Positions 8,174 through 16,330 are shown, counted from the first letter of the stretch. The stretch: DNA of 42,967 nt from Lactobacillus kefiranofaciens (GCF_900103655.1 NZ_FMXC01000018.1:1-42967), one strand, 5' to 3'. The notes: generated by a model not told the origin, from the sequence alone. Translations and numbers: made by a program.

Positions 8174-8250
8174 GTCGCCAACGGCGACTTCTGATACAAG
8201 TCTTTAGCACGATTTACCCCACAAGTATTTAGTGGAGTATAAGTGCGCAT
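8174..8250 (+). other. oriT: Candidate oriT with MobQ-type nic core
   Basis: TAAGTGCGC at 8240-8248 matches the nick-region core of RSF1010/MobQ plasmids, with cleavage expected just after 8248. It is immediately preceded by an imperfect 7-bp hairpin (8216-8222 with 8232-8238), as in known oriTs of this class. A further perfect hairpin, GTCGCC-AAC-GGCGAC, lies at 8174-8188. The site sits between the divergent relaxase and accessory genes, and the polarity would transfer the relaxase gene last. Confidence 0.75.
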
Positions 8251-8399
8251 TGACCTCGTTTCACTCGGTCTTCTGATTCTCTTAACTTTAATTTAGTGTA
8301 TGCCTTCCGCTTCGCTATTTCAACTTTTATCCTTTGACTTAACATTCTTTGTATGATATAGTGTCGGTGATTATTTTTAATATGATTGTAGGGATCATT

Positions 8400-8609
8400 A
8401 TGTCTCAAAGTAACTTAGAAAAACAAGAAGTTAAATTAAAACAGCTTAATCAAAAGATTAAAGCTGAAAAAAATAAGATTGAACAAAACCTCGGTAAGCA
8501 AATCATTAGATCAGCCAATTTGGATTATGGGACACTTACCACTCCACAGATTAAAATGATTGCTAAAAAAGTTGCCGTCTTTTTAAATCAAGCTCAAAAT
8601 AACCGATAA
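8400..8609 (+). CDS. Small coiled-coil protein, plasmid mobilisation accessory
   Basis: A 69-residue protein, charged and helical through residues 1-35 (KQEVKLKQLNQKIKAEKNKI), ending in a compact segment with TLTTPQIKMIAKK. The ATG at 8400-8402 follows AGGGATC; the frame is open further upstream but that part is hydrophobic and lacks a ribosome site. It is divergent from the relaxase across oriT and precedes a second small gene by about 20 nt. Position and composition fit the small MobB/MobC-like or copy-control genes of MobQ plasmids, but I cannot identify it by motif. Confidence 0.6.
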   Translation: MSQSNLEKQEVKLKQLNQKIKAEKNKIEQNLGKQIIRSANLDYGTLTTPQIKMIAKKVAVFLNQAQNNR

Positions 8610-8628
8610 TAGTTAGGTGGTAATGACT

Positions 8629-8907
8629 ATGCCTAATCAATATGAAAAACTAGTTGAGCAACAAGCGCGTTTAAAACAAAAAATTGAGCGAGAAGATTTT
8701 AAATTACGGCAATCTAAATACTACGAAAATCGGCAAGCCCGCAAAGCCCGTTCTCGCCGATTAATTCAAAAAGGGGCTTTGCTCGAAAAATACTTTCAAG
8801 CTGATAATCTCTCGGTTGAACAAACCGAAGAGCTTTTAAAAATATTTGCCGATTACGTTAATGCCCATAAACCAAATAAACTCAAAAACGATCAACCTAA
8901 TAACTAG
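8629..8907 (+). CDS. Small basic coiled-coil protein, plasmid mobilisation accessory
   Basis: A 92-residue, strongly basic protein with a predicted helical N-terminal half (KLVEQQARLKQKIEREDFKL), an Arg/Lys patch (ENRQARKARSRRLIQ) that could bind DNA, and an acidic helix near the end. The ATG at 8629-8631 lies 8 nt after AGGTGG; two earlier in-frame starts overlap that site. It follows the preceding small gene closely and should be co-transcribed. Role in relaxosome assembly at oriT is inference from position. Its 3' end lies inside a bidirectional terminator. Confidence 0.6.
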   Translation: MPNQYEKLVEQQARLKQKIEREDFKLRQSKYYENRQARKARSRRLIQKGALLEKYFQADNLSVEQTEELLKIFADYVNAHKPNKLKNDQPNN

Positions 8908-8925
8908 GCCGATCGTTTTTATTTT
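8884..8925. terminator. Bidirectional intrinsic terminator
   Basis: AAAAACGATC (8884-8893) pairs with GATCGTTTTT (8911-8920), with an inner CCTA/TAGG stem, and T-rich DNA follows on both strands. It ends the small-gene pair on the plus strand and could serve the convergent fic gene. The stop codons of the 8629 gene and of the fic minus-1 frame both lie within it. Confidence 0.75.
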
Positions 8926-9040
8926 CAGGATTATTTTTTGACTTAACTTCTAGATTATTTTTAGCAAAGTATTTGAGATGGTTTTGGGTTCTTTTACTAA
9001 TCTCGTCTTCAACTAGTTTAAGTTCTAATTTATCCGTTTT
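8897..9040 (-). other. Minus-1 frame extension of the fic reading frame
   Basis: Slipping one base back at the A7 run (codons CTA AAA AAA CGG become ACG GAT AAA) opens a frame of about 46 codons to TAG at 8897-8899. The product is charged and helical (KLELKLVEDEISKRTQNHLK). The extension is either an ancestral C-terminus lost by a homopolymer deletion, or one reached by slippage. Confidence 0.5.
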
Positions 9041-9777
9041 TTTAGTTGCTTGTACATCTGGTTTAATTCATTAGCACTTAATTTTTTGTTTGCTCGAATT
9101 TGTAATCCTTGAATACCATTATCATATGTCCACTGTTTAATTTTAGTCATGTCATTAGTCTGATAATAATTGGCAATTAGTTCGTTCCATTGATCCCACT
9201 TATCTAATGGGATATTAATTAAACCAGCGCCACCGTCAATCATAATTTTATTGGCACTTAAAGTTGCCGTCCTTTTGTTTCCGTCCCAAAAGATTTGTTG
9301 GCGCATATTATGATACATGACAGTCAATGCTTTATCAGTAATCGTCATTCGTGGATCAGCCAAGATTTTTTGTAAAAAGGATTGTTCTTGTTTTTCGTTA
9401 ATTAAAGGTGGTTCAAAAAAGTCTTCACTACCTAAATCAACTCCTCCTTTTCCTTGCCGTAATTCTCCTGGTACTAAGGCGTCTTCCGCTGCCACAATCT
9501 TGTTGATTTGTTTTTCCATGGTTAACGTTAAAGGGGAATTTTGAGCAGTGATATATTGCCACCCACGCTTTAAATTAATAATCGTCAAAACATCTTCAAC
9601 AGGTACTCCTGCTACGCTCATACCGTCCATAATAGTTTGTGTTTGTGGCAAAGTGGTATTAACGCCTTCAAAGCGGGCATTAGTGTGCACTAGCTTGGTA
9701 AAATTTGCTCGGGCAAACCGTTGGTTTTCTGCAGCTGTGAATTTATACTTGTCCATATATGTTCGTGTCTTAGCCAT
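9025..9777 (-). CDS. Fic-domain protein with Gln in place of the catalytic His
   Basis: Fic proteins usually transfer AMP or other nucleotide parts to target proteins. This 250-residue member has the core loop QIFWDGNKRTA (161-171), which matches HPFxDGN(G/K)R except that the attacking His is Gln (Q161) and Pro is Ile. The N-terminal TNARFEGVN (32-40) resembles the inhibitory helix of self-restrained Fic proteins. ATG at 9775-9777 has GGAGG 8 nt upstream. The frame ends in a run of seven A (9037-9043 on the minus strand); a minus-1 shift there would add about 45 residues. It follows a 65-residue gene by 50 nt and lies on plasmid-derived DNA. AMPylation activity is doubtful. Confidence 0.85.
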   Translation of the reverse strand: MAKTRTYMDKYKFTAAENQRFARANFTKLVHTNARFEGVNTTLPQTQTIMDGMSVAGVPVEDVLTIINLKRGWQYITAQNSPLTLTMEKQINKIVAAEDALVPGELRQGKGGVDLGSEDFFEPPLINEKQEQSFLQKILADPRMTITDKALTVMYHNMRQQIFWDGNKRTATLSANKIMIDGGAGLINIPLDKWDQWNELIANYYQTNDMTKIKQWTYDNGIQGLQIRANKKLSANELNQMYKQLKKRIN

Positions 9778-9827
9778 ATTTTGTGCCTCCTTTTTATTTC
9801 AGTCACTGATTATTTGACCTGTCCATG

Positions 9828-10025
9828 TTAAATCACAAAATGCTTTTCGTTGATAATTTGCTCTTGGCACTTATCTAAGAGGTAAGTGTGTAACGCGTCA
9901 AACAGCTTGCGTTTATCAGGATCTGGATTATGAGCTGCTTGCTCCCAAATGTCTTGAATATCGACTGTCCATGGGTCAGCCAACAATTGATCAATTGTTT
10001 CGACTTCTTTGCTGGATTTGGTCAT
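9828..10025 (-). CDS. Small acidic protein paired with fic, possible antitoxin
   Basis: This 65-residue soluble protein is acidic in the middle (DPWTVDIQDIWEQAAHNPDP) and has a helical C-terminal half. ATG at 10023-10025 has a GAAAGGAG site at 9 nt. It lies 50 nt upstream of fic in the same direction, so the two form an operon. In class I Fic systems the antitoxin is a short protein encoded just upstream, but the inhibitory (S/T)xxxE(G/N) motif is not visible here and instead occurs in altered form within Fic. Antitoxin is therefore only a hypothesis. The 150 bp upstream (10026-10177) hold AT-rich promoter-like DNA and no gene. Confidence 0.6.
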   Translation of the reverse strand: MTKSSKEVETIDQLLADPWTVDIQDIWEQAAHNPDPDKRKLFDALHTYLLDKCQEQIINEKHFVI

Positions 10026-10177
10026 TTAAAAAGCTCCTTTCACATTCCCTTAGTTCAGTCATTGCCAATTCAGCCACTCAAGATGCCTATTTTTGCTTCT
10101 AAGCGGTTTTAAAGTGATTTTAATATAATAATTATGCATGTAACACTTAAAGCGGCTTAAATGAGCTTATACGGCGT

Positions 10178-10684
10178 TTAATTTCGAGTATGCTCGTTAT
10201 CAATATTTTGTTCTTTAGGGTGTTTGGCAGCATATTTTCTAGCCGCTTGTTTATTCCACCAAACGCCAAATAGGTTTTGCATGGTGCCGTACAAGTAGTT
10301 TTCCACGTTCTTGATGTGCTTCTCATTGCTTCTAAGGGCGTTAAAGTAGCGTCTCAAGGCTTTAGTCATTAAAGGTTTAAGTTCTTCATCGTCCAGTGGG
10401 ATTAGAACCCCAATATCTTGATGATCCTTTTCAACTCGATATTTAGCATTCAGGATGATACCAATAAACCGGCGCATTTGTTGCGGAGTTCGGCACCAGA
10501 AGCTAAGTAATTGCACGGCTTCTGGTTCTAAGAAAACCGGTAAGCCACTGTCTTCATCAGTTAAGAAGTCATTAGCATGGTTCACCAAATCCTGGTTTTG
10601 CTTTTGAATTTCTGCTGGTGAGAAATTGGCTGTGGAAAAGTCCAACTTTTGAGTATCTATATTGTATCTATTAGTATCTAAATT
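10178..10684 (-). pseudogene. 3' half of a RepA_N-like plasmid replication gene
   Basis: C-terminal portion of a theta-plasmid initiator. The open frame runs from about 10684 to TAA at 10178 with no credible start; the first possible one is an internal TTG at 10643-10645. The linker DTNRYNIDTQKLDFS followed by a helical domain with VENYLYGTMQNLFGVWW resembles the host-range (C-terminal, DnaD-like) part of RepA_N initiators. The N-terminal DNA-binding half is missing: upstream sequence switches to the P-type ATPase gene. Three GTATCTA iterons lie inside the coding sequence at the break. The plasmid therefore cannot replicate from this copy. Confidence 0.65.
10653..10680. repeat. Three helically phased GTATCTA iterons
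   Basis: GTATCTA occurs at 10653-10659, 10664-10670 and 10674-10680, so starts are 11 and 10 bp apart. In RepA_N plasmids the origin lies within the rep gene, which matches this placement. The array ends exactly at the junction with the ATPase gene, so more iterons may have been lost. Confidence 0.6.
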
Positions 10685-11439
10685 ATCAGGGCCAAAATAA
10701 CTGCCACGATAATTAAGAAATTACCAATTTTGAACATTGCTTCTTGTGCGTGACTCTTGCCACCTGCGGAAGCAACCAATTTAGCAGTTCTACCAAAGAA
10801 GGTATTCGAGCCGGTGGCAATAACTACGCCAGTCATTTCACCTTGTTTTACGATACTGCCAGAATAGGCTTCGTCACCAATTTTTTTGGTAACTGGCAAA
10901 CTTTCACCGGTTAAAGCAGCCTGATCAATTGAAACATAATCACCGCCGGTAAAACGCAGATCAGCTGGCACAATTTGGCCTAAGCGCACCTTAACGATAT
11001 CGCCTGGAACCAGTTTGGAAGCTGGAATAGTTTTAAACTTGCCATCACGCATTACCGTTGCATTAGGAGCTAAGCCCTTCTTCAAAGCAGCTAATACATT
11101 TGAGGCTTTGCGATCCTGCCACAGTTCAATACATGCGTTAAATAAAAGCAGAACAATAATGATAACAAAGTCATCCCAGTGATTGATAATTGCGGAAACA
11201 ATCGCTGCTGCTTCAATCATATATGCAATTGGACCAGTAAAGTCCTTCAAAAACTTAAGCCATAACGGTTCACTTTTGGCCGTAATTGCATTCGGTCCAT
11301 ATTGAGCTAACCGTTTATTAGCTTCTTGATCAGATAATCCTTTTTTCGGATCAACATTTAGTTGCGTGAGTGCCTGCTGCAAATCTTCTTTTGCTAAATC
11401 AGGCTTATCTCCCGACTTTTTTGTCTTGTGATCATCCAT
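10678..11439 (-). pseudogene. P-type cation/H+ ATPase, 5' fragment only
   Basis: N-terminal third of a P-type ATPase resembling the P3A proton-pump branch. Visible parts are the cation-ATPase N domain (GLSDQEANKRLAQYGPNAI), transmembrane pair M1-M2, and the actuator domain with the TGES loop (AALTGESLPVTK). The frame stops at TAG 10678-10680 within M3 (VAVILALII). The phosphorylation site DKTGT, nucleotide-binding domain and later helices are absent. The ATG at 11437-11439 (MDDHKTKK) has AGAGG 8 nt upstream and is preferred to the upstream GTG/TTG candidates. Truncation coincides with the plasmid rep remnant, so the gene was interrupted by plasmid DNA. Confidence 0.85.
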
Positions 11440-11498
11440 CGATAATACCTCTTTCCTCAAAAATACTCTGTTCATGCCCATTGTGGAACTAGACCATA

Positions 11499-11529
11499 CA
11501 AAAAGCTACTGATATTGATCAGTAGCTTA
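11499..11529 (-). terminator. Terminator of the asnB-asl operon
   Basis: A perfect stem AAGCTACTGA/TCAGTAGCTT with a six-base loop is followed on the minus strand by TTTTTG. It lies just after the D-Asp ligase stop codon and before the truncated ATPase gene. Confidence 0.85.
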
Positions 11530-11537
11530 AATTATAA

Positions 11538-12821
11538 TTATTTATCTAATTTAGCATTTTCTTCTTTGAAGATCTTGCCCTTGTTAACTTCATAGTATGT
11601 CTTGTAGCGCTTGTAGTAGTTATGGAACATGTACTTCATCAAGAGCCAGCGCTTAAAATTCTTGTCGTTATCGTAGAAGACAGTCGTACCGTAACGACCT
11701 TCACGAATCAATTCGTCTGCCTTGTCCTTAGCCTCATTTTCAAAAGCATATTCGTTAAAGATCTTCTTTGGCACGCCAAGCCACAATTTATACTTAGACT
11801 CAAGCTTGTTGCCATAAACAGTCTTCTTGTCCTTCAAGGCATCTTCTACATAATCATCAATGTACCACTTAGCCAAGTTGCAACCATTCAAAGTTACATA
11901 GAAGCTAGAACGACCTTGACGCAAGTTGATTTCAAAGAACTTGAATTCCTTGTCTCTTGGGTCGTACTTAATATCGAAGTTGGCCATTCCAGTGTAGTTC
12001 AACTTTTCAAGGAATTGTTGGACTTGTTCATACAGCTTTTCGTTGTATTCTGGCAAGATTGCCATATAGTTACCAATTGATTGTGGCGTTGGGTCTTCAA
12101 GCAATGGGTGACCCAAGCACATCATCTTAACTTGATGATTCTGATCAACATAAGCATTCAAAGTCCGCATATTAGAGTCATCGCCTGGGATAAAGTCCTG
12201 TAAGATCAAGTCAGCCTTGTAGCCGTGAGTATAGATCTTAGTTACGATATCCTTAAATTCAGCCTTATCTTGAATGGCGAAAGTCTTCTTTCGACCTTCA
12301 AATTGGCAGTTTAACCAAGAAACAGGATCTTCTGGCTTAAGTTCAACTGGAAAGTCAAATGGCACATCCAAATACTTTTCAGACTTGTAATCAGCCATCG
12401 TAATAATCTTGGTCTTAGGATATGGCAAACCATATTCTTCTGCAGTCTTATAGAAACCTTCCTTAGAGATCAGAACCTCTAATAAATCATAATCAATATA
12501 AGGTACGATGAAGACCTTGCTCAATTCTTCCTTGTGCTTAGCCAAAAGTTCAGCGTAACCGTCACCACAGGCGATCAAGATTACTGGTTCTTTGTGATCC
12601 TTATAAATCTCCATCTTCTTGTGCATTACATCCATGAAAACTGGATCTGCACTAAAGCCGTGATGCAATTCTACATCAACAATGCTCGAATAACGCGTAG
12701 CGGCCAATTGGACGTCAGCTAGTGCCTTTACCTTGATCCCGTAAGCTTCATTAAACGAACGAGCCATACCATAAACATTAATATCACTGCCAAGTAAAAT
12801 TGGCGTAAATTTTTTAGTCAT
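11538..12821 (-). CDS. asl: D-aspartate ligase (ATP-grasp), peptidoglycan cross-bridge
   Basis: ATP-grasp enzyme of about 427 residues expected to activate D-Asp as acyl-phosphate and attach it to the Lys side chain of UDP-MurNAc-pentapeptide in the cytoplasm. An N-terminal pre-ATP-grasp domain is followed by the ATP-grasp fold; PVELKPEDPVSW supplies an ATP-contacting Lys and FKFFEINLRQGRS supplies the metal-binding E/N pair. The ATG at 12819-12821 is chosen; a TTG at 12828-12830 also lies near the AGGGG site. It starts about 20 nt after asnB and shares its promoter. The family name rests on length and the asnB neighbour, as described for L. delbrueckii and E. faecium. A different carboxylate-amine ligase substrate is possible. 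Confidence 0.75.
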   Translation of the reverse strand: MTKKFTPILLGSDINVYGMARSFNEAYGIKVKALADVQLAATRYSSIVDVELHHGFSADPVFMDVMHKKMEIYKDHKEPVILIACGDGYAELLAKHKEELSKVFIVPYIDYDLLEVLISKEGFYKTAEEYGLPYPKTKIITMADYKSEKYLDVPFDFPVELKPEDPVSWLNCQFEGRKKTFAIQDKAEFKDIVTKIYTHGYKADLILQDFIPGDDSNMRTLNAYVDQNHQVKMMCLGHPLLEDPTPQSIGNYMAILPEYNEKLYEQVQQFLEKLNYTGMANFDIKYDPRDKEFKFFEINLRQGRSSFYVTLNGCNLAKWYIDDYVEDALKDKKTVYGNKLESKYKLWLGVPKKIFNEYAFENEAKDKADELIREGRYGTTVFYDNDKNFKRWLLMKYMFHNYYKRYKTYYEVNKGKIFKEENAKLDK

Positions 12822-12842
12822 TATTCTCAATATTCCCCTAAA

Positions 12843-14792
12843 TTAAAGCAACTTGCCTTGTTTAATTAAACTAGCAACTTCAGGTTGAACGTGCTGGTAC
12901 TTCTTAACCGTGTTTTCATAATCAACGAAGAACAACTTGTACCAAACTAGGAAGGTATAGATAGCCCAGATTTGTCTTCTATGTGAGCCATCGCCTTCAT
13001 AGTTATCGTCAAGCAATTTAATGATCTTCTTTTGATCAAAAATATCATTGACGAATTCTTCTTCAAATAAGCTGCGGACTTGCTTGTAAAAACGTGGTTC
13101 CTTTAGCCATTGCTTGATTGGTGTTGGGAAGCCAAGCTTTGGTCGCCTAGCCCATTCATCTGGTAAAACCTTCTCTGAGGCCTTACGCAAAGCATACTTA
13201 GTGTCATGGCGGTTAACCAAATATTTAGTTGGAATTGAGTTAGCCAATTCCGCGATCTTCTTATCAAGATATGGTACACGAACTTCTAATGAGTGCGCCA
13301 TAGAAATCTTGTCAGCTTTTTGTTCGATATCGTTAATCATGAAGTGATGCAAGTCGATATATTGCATTTGCTTAACGTTATCGATGCCCTTAACCTTCTT
13401 GAAGTCCTTTTGGTAAATACCGTTAACCGTTAACTTATTGCGGTAAGTTGGCTGCAAGATGCTGTTAGCATCTTTAGAAGTGAAGATCGTCGGATAATCC
13501 ATGTCATAGATCACTGATTGACCAACGTAAAATTCGCTTGGTTCAGCCAAATTGGTATACAGATGCACCTTACCTGGGAAGTTCGGCATCTTTTTAATCT
13601 TGTGTGCCAATTTCACTTGCTTCTTCTTAGGCAGCTTCTTGAGTTCACTAGTAAAGATCTTGATGACATTATTGTGCGTGTGCATCCCGTAGTTGACATA
13701 GCCTGCAAACAATTCATCGGCCCCTTCACCAGATAGGGCCACAGTAACATGCTTACGAGCCAACTTACACAGGTACCATAAAGGAATAATTGATGGATTG
13801 GCATCCGGTTCATCCATGTGATATTGCATCTCTGGGAAGTCACGCATGGCTTCATCAGCATCAACCTTATCGCTAAAGAACTTCCAATGGTTGATATCAG
13901 CCAAAGCCTTAGCCTTGGAAGCCTCATCATAAGTTGAGTCATCGAAGCTGACAGAAAAAACATCATCAGGGTTTAACAAACTCGTCAAGTATGATGAGTC
14001 AATCCCTTCTGATAAGAAAGCCCCAACCTTAACATCGGCGTTTCTATACAAATCAACGGTTTCCTTCAAGTCATCGTTGATCCGCTTCAACGTTTCTTCA
14101 AAGCTCAAGCTGTTCTCTTTATATTCAGCGTCCCAGTATTGGTGCGTCTTCATCTCGCCATTCTTATATTCGAACCAGTGTCCTGCAGGGAAACGATAAA
14201 CACCCTTGAAGAAGGTCTCTTCCAAGTCGTTATATTGGTTCATCAAATATGGCTTAACTGCTTCTACATTCAATTCACGCTTAAACTTCGGAAATTCTAA
14301 GAAGCTCTTTAATTCTGAGCCAACTAATAAGTGTCCATCTTGATTGCTGTAGTACATTGGCTTAATGCCAAAGAAGTCGCGCGCACCATAAAGGGTCTTA
14401 TTGTTGTCATCCCAGATCAGGAAAGCAAACATCCCGCGAACGCGCTTAAGCAGGCCATCCATTCCCCATTCTTCATAGCCGTGAAGCAATACTTCAGTAT
14501 CAGCTTGCGTGGTAAATACATGCCCTGCTTTAATTAATTCTTCTCTTAATGGCTTGAAGTTATAGATTTCACCATTAAAAATAATTGCTCTTGTTTTATC
14601 TTCATTATAAATAGGCTGACTGCCGCCTTGAAGGTCGATAATCGATAATCTTCTAAAGCCTAGTGCAACCTCATCATTAGTGTAGTAACCGTCGGAGCCA
14701 GGTCCACGGTGCTTGATCGTAGCCATCATCTTACCGATTACGGCTTGTTTTTCATTTATCTTTGGATCATAAAATGCGACAATTCCGCACAT
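12843..14792 (-). CDS. asnB: AsnB-type glutamine-dependent amidotransferase
   Basis: A 649-residue two-domain enzyme. The N-terminal class II glutaminase (residues 2-210) starts with the catalytic Cys2 (MCGIVAFYD) and has KHRGPGSDG and FNGEIYN motifs. The C-terminal synthetase domain has a pyrophosphate loop reading LSEGIDSSY near residue 260, where SGG is usual. It makes an amide from a beta-carboxylate using ATP and Gln-derived ammonia. Next to the D-Asp ligase, the likely substrate is the D-Asp cross-bridge (D-Asn formation), as shown for AsnA2 in L. delbrueckii; free asparagine synthesis is the alternative. ATG at 14790-14792 follows AGGGGAAG. A sigma-A promoter lies about 75 bp upstream. 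Confidence 0.85.
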   Translation of the reverse strand: MCGIVAFYDPKINEKQAVIGKMMATIKHRGPGSDGYYTNDEVALGFRRLSIIDLQGGSQPIYNEDKTRAIIFNGEIYNFKPLREELIKAGHVFTTQADTEVLLHGYEEWGMDGLLKRVRGMFAFLIWDDNNKTLYGARDFFGIKPMYYSNQDGHLLVGSELKSFLEFPKFKRELNVEAVKPYLMNQYNDLEETFFKGVYRFPAGHWFEYKNGEMKTHQYWDAEYKENSLSFEETLKRINDDLKETVDLYRNADVKVGAFLSEGIDSSYLTSLLNPDDVFSVSFDDSTYDEASKAKALADINHWKFFSDKVDADEAMRDFPEMQYHMDEPDANPSIIPLWYLCKLARKHVTVALSGEGADELFAGYVNYGMHTHNNVIKIFTSELKKLPKKKQVKLAHKIKKMPNFPGKVHLYTNLAEPSEFYVGQSVIYDMDYPTIFTSKDANSILQPTYRNKLTVNGIYQKDFKKVKGIDNVKQMQYIDLHHFMINDIEQKADKISMAHSLEVRVPYLDKKIAELANSIPTKYLVNRHDTKYALRKASEKVLPDEWARRPKLGFPTPIKQWLKEPRFYKQVRSLFEEEFVNDIFDQKKIIKLLDDNYEGDGSHRRQIWAIYTFLVWYKLFFVDYENTVKKYQHVQPEVASLIKQGKLL

Positions 14793-14866
14793 AATTATTC
14801 TTCCCCTAAGTTAATCTCTCTAATTCTGAATATTGTTTGTATACTTGTTTTTACGTTAACTTTTTT

Positions 14867-14895
14867 ATTATAAGCTAAAGACTTGTAATAGCCAA
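14867..14895 (-). promoter_or_regulatory. Sigma-A promoter of the asnB-asl operon
   Basis: On the minus strand, TTGGCT (14890-14895) and TATAAT (14867-14872) are separated by exactly 17 bp. The transcript would have a 5' leader of about 65 nt with no strong hairpin. Confidence 0.7.
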
Positions 14896-14915
14896 ATAGC
14901 TTTACCTTTCCTTAA

Positions 14916-16313
14916 TCAAATAAAGTAAAGCCGTCTTCTTGAAGCCGCACCATAACCAAAGACTTGAATACGGTGTCGCTTCAAATCCACATTCACAATA
15001 TAGCCAGCTGCTTCATTAGCCTGATCAATTTTGCGCTTTAGATTTTTATTATATTTGGTCGTCAAAGAATGGTTAGGACCCATTAATGCAGAGCAATTAA
15101 ATAAAATATATTGAATGCCGTTAATGTGATATTGGTCTTCGCGATGACGATGACCACACAGGTAAGCCACAATACGAGCATTTTTAACATTAGTAAAGTC
15201 AAAATCATTAGATAAACGAAATTCCGCAGGCTGTCCAGCACTCGCATGCATTCGGCCTTTTTCGCGTTGATTAAAGGCAACCAGCAATTCATGTAAAGAT
15301 CTACCATTATATTTCAATGCATTTGAACCTTTGCGGTTAATTGGATTGGCATGACTCATGAAGATAATGCGTTTATTAGAGGATCTGGTTAAAATCTCAA
15401 TGATCTCTTCAATCTGATCTTCACGCACGGCAAGCGTAATTTTAGTATCGTATTTCTTTTGTCCCTTATTGTTTAACTCATAAGGCAAGTCTGACGTATT
15501 AACAGAAATTATCCGAACATCATCGATGTCAAAATAAGCAACTCCATGCTGACGAGAAATATAATGAATGTCCTTTTGACGATACATCTCTGGCCACATA
15601 ATATTTTCAAATTCATGATCAGGGAAAGAAGCCTTTAAATCATGATGTTCATCAAATTTGTCATTTTCATCATGATTGCCCTTAATAGCTAAATACGGCA
15701 CAGTATCTGACTTAAAGGATTTCTCTAATTTGATTAATTCGCTTTCGCCTAATAAGCCGGCGTCCGAACCATCAATCCAATCACCTAAATGCGCCTTGAG
15801 ATCAATTAAGCCAGATTGATCTAGGTAAGAGAATTCTTGCACATGCTGCAAACCATTCCAGCCATAAAAATCAATGCTATCCTTATCCTTAAAATGCGTG
15901 TCAGTAATGACACTGAGATTAACTGAATTATAGCCTTCACGGATGTGCTTTTTTACTTCAGCGGTGAAAGTGTCTAGAAATTCTTCCACTAAATAGCGAC
16001 GCCCGGTCTTCTTACTATGAAAATCACGAAAGCGACCCAATTCTTCACTATACTTGCGCACATATTCTGGTGCTAGATTTGCAGTTGCCTCAGAACTGAG
16101 AGCTTGATGCAAGACGCCATCATCACCCTGGTAGACTGTCAAAACGAACTTCTTGCCGTTAGGCGTTCCATCTTCTGCACCTACATGATATTCGCCAATC
16201 GTAGTATACTTTTGCATTAGATCAAGCAGATCCCTGCTTTTGTTTATTACAGAGCGTTTCCGTGCTCCAACAAGCCTATCAACTAATCCCTTTGTCTGTT
16301 TAAACAAGTTCAT
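14916..16313 (-). CDS. Calcineurin-like metallophosphoesterase
   Basis: A 465-residue cytoplasmic hydrolase with the complete binuclear metal site: DTH (138-140), GDWIDG (177-182), GNHD (212-215), MSHA (H321) and GHRH (387-390). No signal peptide or membrane helix is present; the N-terminal 120 residues form an extra, unassigned domain. Family members cleave phosphomonoesters or diesters such as cyclic nucleotides or nucleotide-sugars; the substrate here is unknown. ATG is at 16311-16313. It lies downstream of the acidic DUF gene but a terminator separates them, so it is probably a single unit. The position next to cross-bridge genes is conserved-looking but the link is not proven. Confidence 0.85.
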   Translation of the reverse strand: MNLFKQTKGLVDRLVGARKRSVINKSRDLLDLMQKYTTIGEYHVGAEDGTPNGKKFVLTVYQGDDGVLHQALSSEATANLAPEYVRKYSEELGRFRDFHSKKTGRRYLVEEFLDTFTAEVKKHIREGYNSVNLSVITDTHFKDKDSIDFYGWNGLQHVQEFSYLDQSGLIDLKAHLGDWIDGSDAGLLGESELIKLEKSFKSDTVPYLAIKGNHDENDKFDEHHDLKASFPDHEFENIMWPEMYRQKDIHYISRQHGVAYFDIDDVRIISVNTSDLPYELNNKGQKKYDTKITLAVREDQIEEIIEILTRSSNKRIIFMSHANPINRKGSNALKYNGRSLHELLVAFNQREKGRMHASAGQPAEFRLSNDFDFTNVKNARIVAYLCGHRHREDQYHINGIQYILFNCSALMGPNHSLTTKYNKNLKRKIDQANEAAGYIVNVDLKRHRIQVFGYGAASRRRLYFI

Positions 16314-16330
16314 ATTTTCGCCTCAAAGAC

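Noticed and set aside
13613-13966. Minus-strand 117-codon frame inside asnB
   Set aside because: It lies in another frame of a clearly coding gene and has a low-complexity, shadow-like composition.
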